From JBCDJG01 sp038748065 (GTDB lineage: Bacteria > Pseudomonadota > Gammaproteobacteria > Pseudomonadales > Halieaceae), in contig JBCDJG010000023.1 in assembly GCA_038748065.1 (NCBI GenBank), forward strand, positions 1-64,000: 64,000 nt of DNA, given 5' to 3'. The translations under genes and the position numbers were made by a program. Positions within the stretch are counted from its first letter, which is position 1, and each line of letters starts with the position of its first letter. The notes beneath the pieces are model-generated. The model had not been told where the DNA came from, made no database searches, and saw only the letters and a list, made by a program, of their open reading frames with translations. Below, one piece after another: positions 17,848 through 27,028 of this stretch.

Positions 17848-18561
17848 TTACTGAGCTCTGTCGGTGGCCGCTGCGCCGGTCTCGAGGTCGCCCTGCGACG
17901 ACCAGCTACCGGTAATCCATCGAACCAGTAGATAGACCACGGGCGTATCCACGGCGGTGATCACCAGCTTGACCAGATAGGTGCCAAGTATGAGCTTTGG
18001 CAGGATTTCGTTGGATATGACGCCATAGAATGCAATAGAGTAGAAGATAGCGGTGTCGGCGAACTGCGACAGGGCCGTAGAGAGGTTATTGCGCAGCCAC
18101 AGGCTGCGCTCCCCGGTGATTTCCTTGATCTTCTCGAAGACCAGTATGTCCAGTAGCTGGGCGATGATCGTTGCCGCCAGCGATGCCACGATCATGCGCT
18201 GCGCCTGCGAAAATATGGTGACGTAGGCCTCGTTCAGCTCCCAGCCCGGCGCCGCAGGTAGCTTTGTACCCAGAACATAGAAGGCGATGGCCATGGCGTA
18301 CATGGCGGTCCCCACATACACCATCAGGCGAGCTCGCTTGGCGCCCCAAACCTCAGCGACGGCATCGGTACAAGGAAAGGTGACGGCATGCATAAATGCC
18401 CCAAAACTGAAAGCCAGTAGCCCGAGTCCGGTCCAGCTCAGGTCTAGCGGTATGAGTTTGGGGGTGAGGCCGGGAACGATCCCCCACGCTCCCACGTAGA
18501 CGCCCATGAGAATGTGGTATTTCGTTTCGGAGTACTCACGAGTGCTAGCTGCGTTCTTCAT
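17848..18561 (-). CDS. VUT-family (YhhQ-like) transporter, second copy
   Basis: 237 residues, about six membrane helices, with the family motifs FPCTDAVAEVWGAKRAR near residue 63, WLRNNLSTALSQFADTA near 155 and DTPVVYLLVRW near 205. Known relatives import 7-deazaguanine precursors of queuosine. It sits 12 bases after an adenosine-deaminase-type gene and shares its sigma-54 promoter, so a purine-like substrate is plausible (inference). ATG 18561 has AGGAC upstream. It is clearly a diverged paralogue of the copy at 12554. Confidence 0.88.
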   Translation of the reverse strand: MKNAASTREYSETKYHILMGVYVGAWGIVPGLTPKLIPLDLSWTGLGLLAFSFGAFMHAVTFPCTDAVAEVWGAKRARLMVYVGTAMYAMAIAFYVLGTKLPAAPGWELNEAYVTIFSQAQRMIVASLAATIIAQLLDILVFEKIKEITGERSLWLRNNLSTALSQFADTAIFYSIAFYGVISNEILPKLILGTYLVKLVITAVDTPVVYLLVRWITGSWSSQGDLETGAAATDRAQ

Positions 18562-18573
18562 TGACGCGTCCTG

Positions 18574-19617
18574 CTAGTGTTGTGCCTGATAGTCATTCAC
18601 CTGTTGGTCGAAGTCCTGCAGCAGGCGCAGCTTATCGTCCGCAGATTGAAACGAGTGCTCGATTGCGTCTCGCAGTAGCTTGAGCATGGTGCTGTCCTCG
18701 AATGCAAAGGTGCGGTGCACTGTCTCGATTTCTGAGTTCAGGTTACAGTCGAACATGGGCGGGTCATCAGAGTTCAGGCAGGCGGGAATATTGGCTTCGA
18801 TAAGTGCGGGCAGCGTGTGCGCTGACATAGTGGGAAAGACGTCCAGTGCCACGTTGCTGGTTGGGCAGACCGTCAGCAGGATTTCTCTCTCGGCGAGTAC
18901 CTTCATCAGCGCGGGATCTTCCACGCACTGTACGCCGTGATCGATACGTTCAACGCCACAATCGAGCGCATCCCAAACGCTTGCTGCGCCGCCGTCCTCG
19001 CCGGCGTGTGCGGTTAAGTGGAAGTCGGCTTCTCTGGCGGCCGCGAGGCAGTGCTTCAGCCTACCGGCTGGATAGCCCCTTTCCTGGCAATCGAGTCCGA
19101 GACCGACGGCGCCCAGCCGGTCCTTGTCCTGCGCGGCCAGTTCAACATGCTGCAAGGCGATCTCGGCTGGTAGCGTTCTATCCAGGTCGACGATGATAGC
19201 GCTGTTCACACCGTGTTTTTCCCGGTTGCGTTTGCGACCCTCCTCGATGCCCTCCACCAGTGCCTCCCAGGCGACGCCCCGACTCGAAACCAGCCCGTAT
19301 GTGCAAAAAATCTCGTGGTAGACAATATTCTGCCTGGCCGCCTCCATGCCATGCCGCTCCAGTGCGTCGGCGTAATCCTCCGCAGTATTCAAAGTTGCGA
19401 CGGTCGTTCGGAGAATATCGATGAACTGGTTCAGGCTGGTGAAACTATAGAACGAGCGCGCGGAATCGATGTCAGTGAACGGCAGTTCCAGGCCGTTCCT
19501 GCCCGCCAGCTGTAGCGCGAGGTCGGGATACATCGCACCGCCCTCAAGATGGTTGTGGAGCTCAACCTTGGGCAGTGCATGCAATAAGCCAATAAATGTG
19601 TCGTCCGAAGAATGCAT
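18574..19617 (-). CDS. Adenosine deaminase family enzyme, copy 1
   Basis: 347 residues of the metal-dependent ADA family. Zinc and catalytic motifs are all present: PKVELHNHLEGG near residue 18, TAHAGEDGG near 195, RIDHGVQ near 220 and LNSDDPPMF near 275. These enzymes deaminate adenosine, adenine or modified adenines by hydrolysis in the cytosol. A longer in-frame reading exists, but ATG 19617 is preferred because GAGGATAGGG precedes it and the family N-terminus begins there. It is first in an operon with a VUT transporter. The exact substrate cannot be told from the motifs. Confidence 0.9.
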   Translation of the reverse strand: MHSSDDTFIGLLHALPKVELHNHLEGGAMYPDLALQLAGRNGLELPFTDIDSARSFYSFTSLNQFIDILRTTVATLNTAEDYADALERHGMEAARQNIVYHEIFCTYGLVSSRGVAWEALVEGIEEGRKRNREKHGVNSAIIVDLDRTLPAEIALQHVELAAQDKDRLGAVGLGLDCQERGYPAGRLKHCLAAAREADFHLTAHAGEDGGAASVWDALDCGVERIDHGVQCVEDPALMKVLAEREILLTVCPTSNVALDVFPTMSAHTLPALIEANIPACLNSDDPPMFDCNLNSEIETVHRTFAFEDSTMLKLLRDAIEHSFQSADDKLRLLQDFDQQVNDYQAQH

Positions 19618-19679
19618 GTCCCTATCCTCGCGGCGAGCAGTACGCGTAATCAACGCCCGCTGCACCTGATGGAGGCTGA

Positions 19680-19695
19680 TGCAATATGCATGCCC
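19680..19695 (-). promoter_or_regulatory. Sigma-54 promoter for ADA copy 1 / VUT
   Basis: Minus-strand GGGCATGCATATTGCA has exact GG-N10-GC spacing and TTGCA at -12. Predicted transcription start is near 19669, about 50 bases before the ATG. Confidence 0.75.
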
Positions 19696-19731
19696 GTGGT
19701 CCTTTCCAGGCCTGGCGAATTTGAGGCCATC

Positions 19732-19747
19732 TGGCCCAGTGTTTGCA
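19732..19747 (+). promoter_or_regulatory. Sigma-54 promoter for the exported amidohydrolase
   Basis: TGGCCCAGTGTTTGCA matches the -24/-12 consensus with correct spacing. Predicted start is near 19759, some 45 bases before the ATG at 19805. It is back to back with the minus-strand element at 19680. Confidence 0.75.
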
Positions 19748-19804
19748 GGGTATTGAGCGAAATTCGTCATTGATGATGCGCTAATGCCGCAGCAGGAGAA
19801 CACC

Positions 19805-21310
19805 ATGATCAGCAATCCTTGCCGAGGGCTCGCTCTGCGATGGGGACAAGATGTCATATCGACGTGGATGTGCTCTATTGCACTGGCCCTAAGCGGCCTG
19901 CTGTTCGTCGAAGGGGCATTGGCAAACAGGCTCCTGGTAAAGGATGGACTCTTCATCACCATGGCGCCGGGCCAGGAAGCCGTGTTTCGCGGTTACATGC
20001 TGGTAGGCGCCGATGGGCGTATCACAGCCTTGCACCAGGGTGAGGCACCGGCCGCCCTGAAAGCGGACACTGTTTTGGATGCGGCGGGCAGTATCATTGC
20101 ACCGGGGTTTATCTCTGCGCATAGCCACATTTACATGAGCCCGCTGCGTGGCCTGGGCCACGACCAGAATCTGTACGGCTGGTTCAAAGCCTGGGACTAC
20201 TACCTGCGTCATACTACCGCGGAGGATATTTACTGGTTCACGCTGCATGGGTCAGTAGACTTTTTGCGCAACGGTATTACCACCGCCTACGACTTCACCT
20301 ACTCAGGGCTGAATGAAGATCTAACCGATGACCCAAGCGAGGCACAGGGCCCGGGCGTATTGAAGCCGGGGCCTTTTGAGGAAAACCAGATTCAGGCCAA
20401 ACTGGATTCTGGTATGCGCTTTATCAACAGCGTGTGGCTGCCTGAGGTGGGGAGCGATGCGGATATCCGGGCTCGCTTTGAAAAGCTGCTGGCCTGGGCA
20501 AAGCCGCGGCAGGAGGACCCTCAGTTTTTCAAGATGGCGATTTCAGGTCAGCAGCAGTTCGCGCCTACGCGTCGCACTGCCAGAATCGAGGCCGCGTTTA
20601 TGAAGGACTACGGTCTGATGAACCAAAGCCACTTTCTTGAAAGTCCCAACGCTGTCGAAGAACAGCAGGAGAAGTTTTACTGGTATTTGGAGGCGGGTGC
20701 ACTGACCCCGGACTTTATTTTCGGTCACTTTATCCACGTAAACGACGACATCCTGGATAAGGTTATCGACGCCGGGGCGCGCATGAGCTGGCAGCCCACA
20801 AGTAACGGCCGTCTGGCTGACGGTATTGCCGACGTTGTGCGCTACCGGAACCTCGGCATTCCCGTGGCGGTTGGCCTGGACGATCAATCCTGCACTGATG
20901 TTTCCGACCCATTCCAGAATGCCAGGATCGGTTTGTACACCATGCGCGCGCTGCACGAGCGCGCTGATGCGCTTTCCGTGTATGACATGTTGTATCTGCA
21001 CACGCTTGGCAGTGCCGAAGTACTCAATATCGAGGATGACGTGGGCAGCCTTGAGCCTGGGAAGTTTGCAGATTTCCTCGTTGTTGATATGCGCTCCCCC
21101 GATACGGGGCCCCTGTATGATCCGCTTGCGTCCTATGTGCTGGCTGCCAGTTTGCGCAATCTTAAACAGGTCTATGTGGGAGGTGTGCAAATGACCGAAG
21201 GCATTGAGCTTTTGCGAACAGACGAAGCGGAGTTGCGTCAGGAAATTGATAGTCGTACCGATCGTATTCGCCGCGTGGCGGCGGGTGACGGCGCAATCAG
21301 AGGCTTCTAG
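19805..21310 (+). CDS. Exported amidohydrolase (ATZ/TRZ-type deaminase)
   Basis: 501 residues. A long basic N-region and a hydrophobic stretch near residues 22-40 ending in GALA look like a signal peptide, so the enzyme is probably periplasmic or anchored. The rest is a metal-dependent amidohydrolase barrel: SAHSHIYMSP near residue 110 (HxH), SHFLES near 280, GHFIH near 310 and GLDDQS near 360 as metal and catalytic motifs. Relatives deaminate guanine, 8-oxoguanine, triazines and similar rings. ATG 19805 is chosen for the AGGAG eight bases before it. It has its own sigma-54 promoter, and its 3' end overlaps the convergent ADA copy 2 gene by four bases. Substrate unknown. Confidence 0.82.
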   Translation: MISNPCRGLALRWGQDVISTWMCSIALALSGLLFVEGALANRLLVKDGLFITMAPGQEAVFRGYMLVGADGRITALHQGEAPAALKADTVLDAAGSIIAPGFISAHSHIYMSPLRGLGHDQNLYGWFKAWDYYLRHTTAEDIYWFTLHGSVDFLRNGITTAYDFTYSGLNEDLTDDPSEAQGPGVLKPGPFEENQIQAKLDSGMRFINSVWLPEVGSDADIRARFEKLLAWAKPRQEDPQFFKMAISGQQQFAPTRRTARIEAAFMKDYGLMNQSHFLESPNAVEEQQEKFYWYLEAGALTPDFIFGHFIHVNDDILDKVIDAGARMSWQPTSNGRLADGIADVVRYRNLGIPVAVGLDDQSCTDVSDPFQNARIGLYTMRALHERADALSVYDMLYLHTLGSAEVLNIEDDVGSLEPGKFADFLVVDMRSPDTGPLYDPLASYVLAASLRNLKQVYVGGVQMTEGIELLRTDEAELRQEIDSRTDRIRRVAAGDGAIRGF

Positions 21311-22314
21311 GCGCTGGCCCGATCGAGCAGGGCGACCAGACCTGCCTTGCGTTCGTCATCGCAAAAGGCTGCCTGAATCGCCGTGCGTTGCAGGTCAACC
21401 AGCTGCGGCGCTGTCAGAGCGTAGTGCTCCACCAGCCACGCTAATTCATCGCAAAGCGTAGTATTGAGGACCACCGGATCATCGGTGTTCACTGTTACCG
21501 GCACACCCGACTGCATCAAGGCAGGGAAGGGATGTGCCGCCGGCCCCTCATACAGCCGCACGCAATTACTGGAGACACATACGTTAAGGGTTGTGCCTGC
21601 CTCGGCCAGACGTTGTACCAATGCGCTGTCTTCGATAGCGCGCACCCCGTGATCAATGCGATCAACCTGTAACCATTCCAGGGCGTCTTTGACGCCTTCT
21701 GCGCCGGATGACTCACCCGCGTGCGACGTTAATCCCAGGCCAAGCTCGCCGGCGCGGCGATAGGCCGGTGCGAAACGCTCACCGGTCGGCCCGGAACGCT
21801 GTTCATTACCGTCCACCGACAGGCCGACGATCCGCAGCGCCTGGCCGCGGGCCTGCGCTGCGGCGATCCACTCGACGAGCGCCAGCGCCTCGTCACTGGA
21901 CTGGCTGCGCAGTATGGACGGCAGCAGTCGCACGTCGCAGAGGTGGTCGACCTCATCGAAGGCATCACTGAGTGCCGGGAACAATTGATCAAGGCTGAAG
22001 TTGCCCCAGTGTGTCGGATTGACGATGACTTCGCAGTAAGGCATGCCTTGATCATGGCAGTATTGTGCAAAGTCTTTGGCGAGTCGCTCGAGCTGTTCCG
22101 GCTCGCGGAACAGGCCGCAGACCCAGTCGAGGGTTTCGAGAAAGGCGCTCAGATCCTCAGTGACGAAAAGGCTGTCCATGGGGCGCGGCGGGGTGATATT
22201 GAGCGCTTCTGCTTCTGCGGCGATACGCGCCAGGGGGATGCTGCCCTCCAGATGTATATGCAGTTCTACCTTTGGCAGGCCATGGATGAAATCGCGATCC
22301 GGTAAGCTGCTCAC
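21307..22314 (-). CDS. Adenosine deaminase family enzyme, copy 2
   Basis: 335 residues with the full ADA set: PKVELHIHLEGS near residue 12, TSHAGESSG near 190, RIDHGVRAIED near 213 and NTDDPVVLN near 268. GTG 22314 is preferred over longer readings because it overlaps the TGA of the upstream gene (GTGA), giving translational coupling, and matches the family N-terminus. It is the last gene of the operon adenine deaminase - flavin monooxygenase - ADA. The substrate is likely a purine nucleoside or base. Sequence differences from copies 1 and 3 suggest separate substrates (inference). Confidence 0.9.
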   Translation of the reverse strand: MSSLPDRDFIHGLPKVELHIHLEGSIPLARIAAEAEALNITPPRPMDSLFVTEDLSAFLETLDWVCGLFREPEQLERLAKDFAQYCHDQGMPYCEVIVNPTHWGNFSLDQLFPALSDAFDEVDHLCDVRLLPSILRSQSSDEALALVEWIAAAQARGQALRIVGLSVDGNEQRSGPTGERFAPAYRRAGELGLGLTSHAGESSGAEGVKDALEWLQVDRIDHGVRAIEDSALVQRLAEAGTTLNVCVSSNCVRLYEGPAAHPFPALMQSGVPVTVNTDDPVVLNTTLCDELAWLVEHYALTAPQLVDLQRTAIQAAFCDDERKAGLVALLDRASA

Positions 22315-23552
22315 TGGTAAATGCCGGGTTCGGGTGTCCAGCCGGTCACGAGATGTCGTCCAATCTCGTGGTTCTTCCACTCCAGTGGATCGTGCAGCGA
22401 CAGCGTACGCGCATTGCGCCACCAGAGATCGTAGCGCGAGCCCTTGGATAGGGAACCGGTCCCCATGAGCTCATGAATGGTGCCCGTGGCCGCCATTACC
22501 GCGCGCGACGACGTCGACTTGGCGACCGATACCGGCAGTGCCAACTGCCCACGCTCCAATTCACCGCGCTCGAAGGCATCCAGTAAATCACCGCAGCGCA
22601 GTGTGGCCTGCCAGGCAGCTGCCAGGTCTGCACCAAGTTCACCCGCGCTTCTCAGAATCATCGGGTCCTCGCTCGCAGCGCTGACGCCGCTCTGCGCCCA
22701 GGGCCGCGCGCGGTCACGTATGTAGGGCATTGCGTCATTCAAGGCACCGAAGCCAATACCGCAGAACACGGCGCTAAAGCCGGCCTGATAGCGCAGGCTG
22801 GCGTGCGGAAGCGGTGCCTTGCCCGGCACTGACGCCACCCATTCCGGTGGGCATTTGACCTCAGTAAACACAATGGTGCCTGAGTCCGTGGCGCGCTGGC
22901 CTAGCGCGTTCCAGTCACGTTTAATGTCAACGCCAGCTGTGCCCGCAGGCACCAGCAGCAGCTGCATGCCTGCGGCCGGGTTGTCCGCGGTAGCGGCCGC
23001 CACGTTGTAGCCCCAGGTGGCAATGAGGTCGGCCTCGGCAGCTGCGGTGGTGTAAATCTTGGTGCCGTCAACAATATAGCCGCCGCTCTCCTGCGGCTGG
23101 GCTTTCGTTTTCAGCGGGTCGACCGCGGTGCGGCCGGCCTCAGCCACAGCAAGCCCCAGAATGGACCGGCCTTCGATAATCTGCGTTGCGAGGCGTTCGC
23201 GCTGAAAATCTGGGCAATAGGCGAGAATTTCGCGTGCTAGTTCATCGTGTACTTTCCAGATCTGTGCAACGGACGCATCCACACGGGCCAGTCGCATCTG
23301 CATCTCCAGACTACAGCGGTGACTGACGCCGCCACCGCCCAGCTCGGTTGGGATCATAGCTCCGAGCAATTCAGGCTGTTTCAAGGCACTGATCGATGCC
23401 GTAGGATAGCGCCCGGCGCGGTCGTTCTCCTCGACGAGAGGGCTGAGCGATTCTTCGGCTATGGCATCGAGGAGGGTGAGAATGGCTTGCTCTGCGGGGT
23501 TGTATTCATCTACGGGTACCAGGTCGCCGAGCACGGGATTCAGAGTGGTCAC
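22311..23552 (-). CDS. Acyl-CoA-dehydrogenase-fold flavin monooxygenase (DszC/SfnC-like)
   Basis: 413 residues of the acyl-CoA dehydrogenase fold. The N-terminal helical part has LLGAMIPTELGGGGVSH, the middle part has the VDGTKIYTTAAAEAD beta-domain, and the end has a HDPLEWKNHEIG motif. The HDP...IG pattern is typical of the group D flavin monooxygenases such as DszC, which use FMNH2 and oxygen, rather than true acyl-CoA dehydrogenases. GTG 23552 is chosen because AGGAGG lies nine bases upstream. It sits between an adenine deaminase and an ADA and is coupled to the latter, so a ring- or N-oxidation of a purine-like molecule is suggested (inference). No flavin reductase is in the window. Confidence 0.78.
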   Translation of the reverse strand: MTTLNPVLGDLVPVDEYNPAEQAILTLLDAIAEESLSPLVEENDRAGRYPTASISALKQPELLGAMIPTELGGGGVSHRCSLEMQMRLARVDASVAQIWKVHDELAREILAYCPDFQRERLATQIIEGRSILGLAVAEAGRTAVDPLKTKAQPQESGGYIVDGTKIYTTAAAEADLIATWGYNVAAATADNPAAGMQLLLVPAGTAGVDIKRDWNALGQRATDSGTIVFTEVKCPPEWVASVPGKAPLPHASLRYQAGFSAVFCGIGFGALNDAMPYIRDRARPWAQSGVSAASEDPMILRSAGELGADLAAAWQATLRCGDLLDAFERGELERGQLALPVSVAKSTSSRAVMAATGTIHELMGTGSLSKGSRYDLWWRNARTLSLHDPLEWKNHEIGRHLVTGWTPEPGIYQ

Positions 23553-23588
23553 GGATGGGGTCCTCCTATCACCGATCAAATCCGCCTG

Positions 23589-25436
23589 TTAGAGGCCGGC
23601 ACCTTCTAATGGGTGGGCTTCTTCTGGGCCGCGGCATTCGAGTACGACAGGGATAAAGGTTTGAGTGGGTGCGTCGATCAGTCCCTTTTCGGTGAGACCG
23701 TAATCAGGCACGCCGGCCAGGCCGACAAAGGCCAAAATCATAAATGGCGCTTCCATGCCGCAGCCCAGGCTGTGGGCAGCTGCATTTACGGTTTTGGACG
23801 CCGCCATGACCTCTTCCCAGGGCCGATCAGACATTATGCCGGCGACCGGCAGAGCCAGCTGGGCGAGCACCTGGCCGTCCTTGACCGCTACATAGCCGCC
23901 ACCGCTGTCGCACAAGGCGGCGGCCGCTGCTGCCATATCTTCGGTACTGGTTCCAACGACGACCAGATTCTGATTTTCACAGTTTGTTGTCGCTGCCAGC
24001 GCTCCATGCTGCAAACCAAATCCCCGCACAAAACCTGAGGCCGCCGCCTCGCTTGCGTGATGTCGATCTATCACCGTGATCTTTGCCACATCCTTGCTCG
24101 GGTCCGGCTGCACGTCACCATCGACAACCGCCAGCTCTGCCTCAAAGGCGCGCTTGAAGTAGCCGTCGTACATTTCCATAGCACGCACTACCGCGACTTC
24201 TCCGGATGAGGCCTCGACCGGGACGCAAAATGTCGCCGGGCCCGTGGCCGGATGCACGTTCATCGTGGCGCGGAGCTCTTCTGGAATGGGGTCGGGATTA
24301 GTGAAATGTGCCTCGCCATTTTCAGCAGCGAGCTCGCCGTTGATGAAGACACGTTGAACGTTACAATCTTCCAGGGAGTCGATAAGCACCAGATCGGCTA
24401 GCCGGTTGGGCGTTACTGAGCCCAACAGATGATCCAGCCTAAAGTACATGGCAGCGTTAAGCGAGGCCATGCGATAGGCGTCGAGCGGAGGTACTCCGCG
24501 GGCGATGGCTTCGCGAATATGATGATCTATGTGGCCGCTATCATGCAGGTCGTCGACATGGCGATCGTCGGCGCAGAATGTAAAGTGGTGGAAGGTGCCC
24601 TGCAGTTCGCTCGGATTTGCAAACACCAGCGGCACATTGTCGTTCATGCTGCCCGACATAATGTTAACCGTCATGCCCAGGCGCACTCTCTCCAGTACTT
24701 CCTCTGGCGTGAACCCGTTATGATCGTCGGATATGCCTGTGGCAGCGTAGCCCCAGAGCAACTCATCGCCAACTCTGGCCGTGTGGCCAGTGTTGCGTCG
24801 CCCATCGCTTGTGGCCTGTGACTGGAATCGCGCGGCGCGCTCATCGAAGTCAAAGGGCGTCGACTCGCCGGCGGCCACCGCGTTCGGCCTCGCCAGGCGT
24901 TCAAGCTGCTCCTGTTCCGTGACGGTGGCGCCGCCCAGCTCAACTTCCGGGTTGCGAGGGATGCGGCTGGAAATCTGTTGCAGTATGCGCAGCGGTGTAT
25001 CGGTCCTGCCAACCCAGTCCATGGCGTCGGCGCCAAGAATGTTGCCGATGCAGTTGGGGTCTGCGAGTACGCAGCCGGTCCCCTTTGGAATCACACAGCG
25101 CGCAAACTCTCCTGGCGTCAGGAGGCTGTACTCGATATGGATGTGGGTATCTATAAACGTGGGTGCGACGAACTGTGCATTCAGAGCGTGCTCAGATGCT
25201 GCTTCGCGAAAGTGCCCGACCGGCGTGATGGCCGCAATGTGCCGACCGGCGATAACAATATCCCGCGCCAGAATTTCACCGCTGTGCAGGCTCAGGACCC
25301 GGCCGTCGCGCAAAATACAGTCCGCCGGCTCTGCACCCGTTGCCACTTTCCGCAGGTGCAGTAGCTCCGAAGGGGTGGGCGCAAGATGCGCGCCCAGAAC
25401 CGCGTGTGTTTGAGATGGCACGGGAAAGATACTCAT
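23589..25436 (-). CDS. ade: Adenine deaminase, cytosolic (Ade type)
   Basis: 615 residues of the Ade family, which uses Fe/Mn to turn adenine into hypoxanthine and ammonia. Motifs: FIDTHIHIEYSLLTPGEF near residue 95, ISDDHNG near 245, SLNAAMYFRLDHLLG near 345, and the C-terminal domain with GGGYVAVKDG near 520. No signal peptide is seen, in contrast to the paralogue at 27029. It heads a three-gene minus-strand operon. The ATG at 25436 lies only about five bases after the start of transcription predicted from the sigma-54 element at 25452, so either the message is nearly leaderless or a later start (for example GTG near residue 31) is used. Confidence 0.9.
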   Translation of the reverse strand: MSIFPVPSQTHAVLGAHLAPTPSELLHLRKVATGAEPADCILRDGRVLSLHSGEILARDIVIAGRHIAAITPVGHFREAASEHALNAQFVAPTFIDTHIHIEYSLLTPGEFARCVIPKGTGCVLADPNCIGNILGADAMDWVGRTDTPLRILQQISSRIPRNPEVELGGATVTEQEQLERLARPNAVAAGESTPFDFDERAARFQSQATSDGRRNTGHTARVGDELLWGYAATGISDDHNGFTPEEVLERVRLGMTVNIMSGSMNDNVPLVFANPSELQGTFHHFTFCADDRHVDDLHDSGHIDHHIREAIARGVPPLDAYRMASLNAAMYFRLDHLLGSVTPNRLADLVLIDSLEDCNVQRVFINGELAAENGEAHFTNPDPIPEELRATMNVHPATGPATFCVPVEASSGEVAVVRAMEMYDGYFKRAFEAELAVVDGDVQPDPSKDVAKITVIDRHHASEAAASGFVRGFGLQHGALAATTNCENQNLVVVGTSTEDMAAAAAALCDSGGGYVAVKDGQVLAQLALPVAGIMSDRPWEEVMAASKTVNAAAHSLGCGMEAPFMILAFVGLAGVPDYGLTEKGLIDAPTQTFIPVVLECRGPEEAHPLEGAGL

Positions 25437-25451
25437 AACAGGAAAAACCTA

Positions 25452-25467
25452 TGCAATTCGTGGGCCA
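25452..25467 (-). promoter_or_regulatory. Sigma-54 promoter for the adenine deaminase operon
   Basis: Minus-strand TGGCCCACGAATTGCA fits the -24/-12 consensus with exact spacing. The predicted start (about 25441) leaves a very short leader before ATG 25436, which is the one weak point of this call. Confidence 0.65.
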
Positions 25468-25537
25468 CGGCTGCGAGTCGAGAGTTGGGATGACCGCCCC
25501 CAAGCGGCCCCTGCCTCATGCCGCGATATTACTGTGC

Positions 25538-25553
25538 TGGTACGGAATTTGCT
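25538..25553 (+). promoter_or_regulatory. Sigma-54 promoter for the purine permease operon
   Basis: TGGTACGGAATTTGCT differs from TGGCACG-N4-TTGCW by one base and has exact spacing. Predicted start is near 25565, about 50 bases before the TTG start codon. It drives the five-gene operon from the permease to allophanate hydrolase. Confidence 0.8.
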
Positions 25554-25615
25554 GCATGTACTGCAGATAAAGCGCCAGGGAAGGCGCGTCCCTCAAGGGT
25601 CAGGAGTGCGCTATT

Positions 25616-26989
25616 TTGGGTCGAGCTACCCCCGTCACGCCAGCTGGCGCACCAAGCTGGGTCACTCAAAAACTGGATCGTTGGTTTCACCTGACCGAGC
25701 GGGGCAGTTCTGTTCGTACCGAACTGCTGGCGGCACTGACCACCTTCGCCACCATGTCCTACGTACTGGCGGTGCATCCGCTGATCATGTCGGATGCCGG
25801 CATGGACCGGGCCCAGGTACTTACGGTGACCGCCCTGGTCGCTGCCACATTCTCTATCCTGATGGGCCTGATGGCCAACCTGCCTATCGCCCAGGCTCCC
25901 GGCATGGGTGCCAATGCCCTGGTTGCCTACACGATTGTGCTGGCCATGGGCGTACCCTGGGAGGCGGCGCTGGGCCTTGTGTTTTGGAGCGGTGTGCTGT
26001 TCCTGCTGCTCACCATAACCGGCATTCGACGGCTCATGCTGGTGGCCTACCCCATCCCGCTGCGTCAGGCGATGACGGTGGGCATCGGGCTGTTCATTAT
26101 GTTCATCGGTCTGAAGACCTCGGGCATATTGGTGGCGGCTCCCGCGCCTGCCTTTATTCGCATTGGTGAACTGACGCATGCGCCTGTGTTGCTGTCACTG
26201 CTGGGCATTCCACTCCTACTGACGCTGGTCAGCAAGAAGGTGCCGGGCGCCATTATCGTCTGCATTGCTATCCTGACGGCTGGCGGCCTGTTTATCGCAA
26301 CGCCAGATGGCTCACTAACGCCGTTGCCCTCAGCGCTTGTCAGCATGCCTTCGGGCTTTGGTTCACTATGGATGGCGCTGGATATCGGCTACCTATGGAG
26401 CCACTTTGGGGCCGCCTTCCCGGTTCTGCTATCCCTGGTATTTATGGATCTGTTCAGCTCCCTGGCGGCGATGAATGCAATGTGTAAACGAGCAGGCCTT
26501 GTGAACGAGCAGGGAGATATGCAAAAGCCCACGGAAGCGCTGTCTGCGGATGCCCTGGCGACTATCGGCGCATCATTGGCAGGCACTTCAACCACGAATT
26601 GCTATGCCGAGTCCGCTGCGGGCATAGAAAGCGGTGGCCGCAGTGGCCTTGTTGCGATTCTGGTCGGTCTGCTGTTCCTGGCCTCCCTAGTGATCAGCCC
26701 CCTGGTGTTGATCATTCCAGCGGAGGCGACCGCCCCCGCGCTGGTGTTTATTGGGCTGCTAATGTTTGCCGAAGTCCGTGAAATCGATTTTGACGATATG
26801 GTCGGTGGCGCGGCCGCTATCCTCACTTTTTTGCTGATGGCGGTGACCACCATCAGTGATGGCATGGCCATGGGCCTGCTCATTTACGTAGCCGGCATGC
26901 TGCTGACGGGACGCGCTCGCGAAGTCCACGTCTTCGCTTATTTGCTGGCGCTTACATTTGTCGGGTACTACGCCGTCGCCCCGGTCTAG
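25616..26989 (+). CDS. Purine base permease (AzgA/NCS2 type)
   Basis: 457 residues with about 12-14 membrane helices. It matches adenine/guanine/hypoxanthine permeases: ELLAALTTFATMSYVLAV, APGMGANALVAY, MDLFSSLAAMNAMCKRAG, and GTSTTNCYAESAAGIESGGR in the second repeat. It imports purine bases with protons across the inner membrane. The start is TTG 25616, supported by AGGAG ten bases upstream. First gene of the operon with an exported adenine deaminase, a HupE-like protein, an 8-oxoguanine-deaminase-like enzyme and allophanate hydrolase. Its product is the natural inward route for hypoxanthine made in the periplasm. Confidence 0.92.
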   Translation: MGRATPVTPAGAPSWVTQKLDRWFHLTERGSSVRTELLAALTTFATMSYVLAVHPLIMSDAGMDRAQVLTVTALVAATFSILMGLMANLPIAQAPGMGANALVAYTIVLAMGVPWEAALGLVFWSGVLFLLLTITGIRRLMLVAYPIPLRQAMTVGIGLFIMFIGLKTSGILVAAPAPAFIRIGELTHAPVLLSLLGIPLLLTLVSKKVPGAIIVCIAILTAGGLFIATPDGSLTPLPSALVSMPSGFGSLWMALDIGYLWSHFGAAFPVLLSLVFMDLFSSLAAMNAMCKRAGLVNEQGDMQKPTEALSADALATIGASLAGTSTTNCYAESAAGIESGGRSGLVAILVGLLFLASLVISPLVLIIPAEATAPALVFIGLLMFAEVREIDFDDMVGGAAAILTFLLMAVTTISDGMAMGLLIYVAGMLLTGRAREVHVFAYLLALTFVGYYAVAPV

Positions 26990-27028
26990 GGTGCAGCTGC
27001 GGACGCCAGGCTTCAGGAAGAAGTTGCT

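Noticed and set aside
18574..19962. Longer 462-residue reading of ADA copy 1
   Set aside because: The extra N-terminal part has no domain, covers the sigma-54 promoters, and the inner ATG at 19617 has a good ribosome site.
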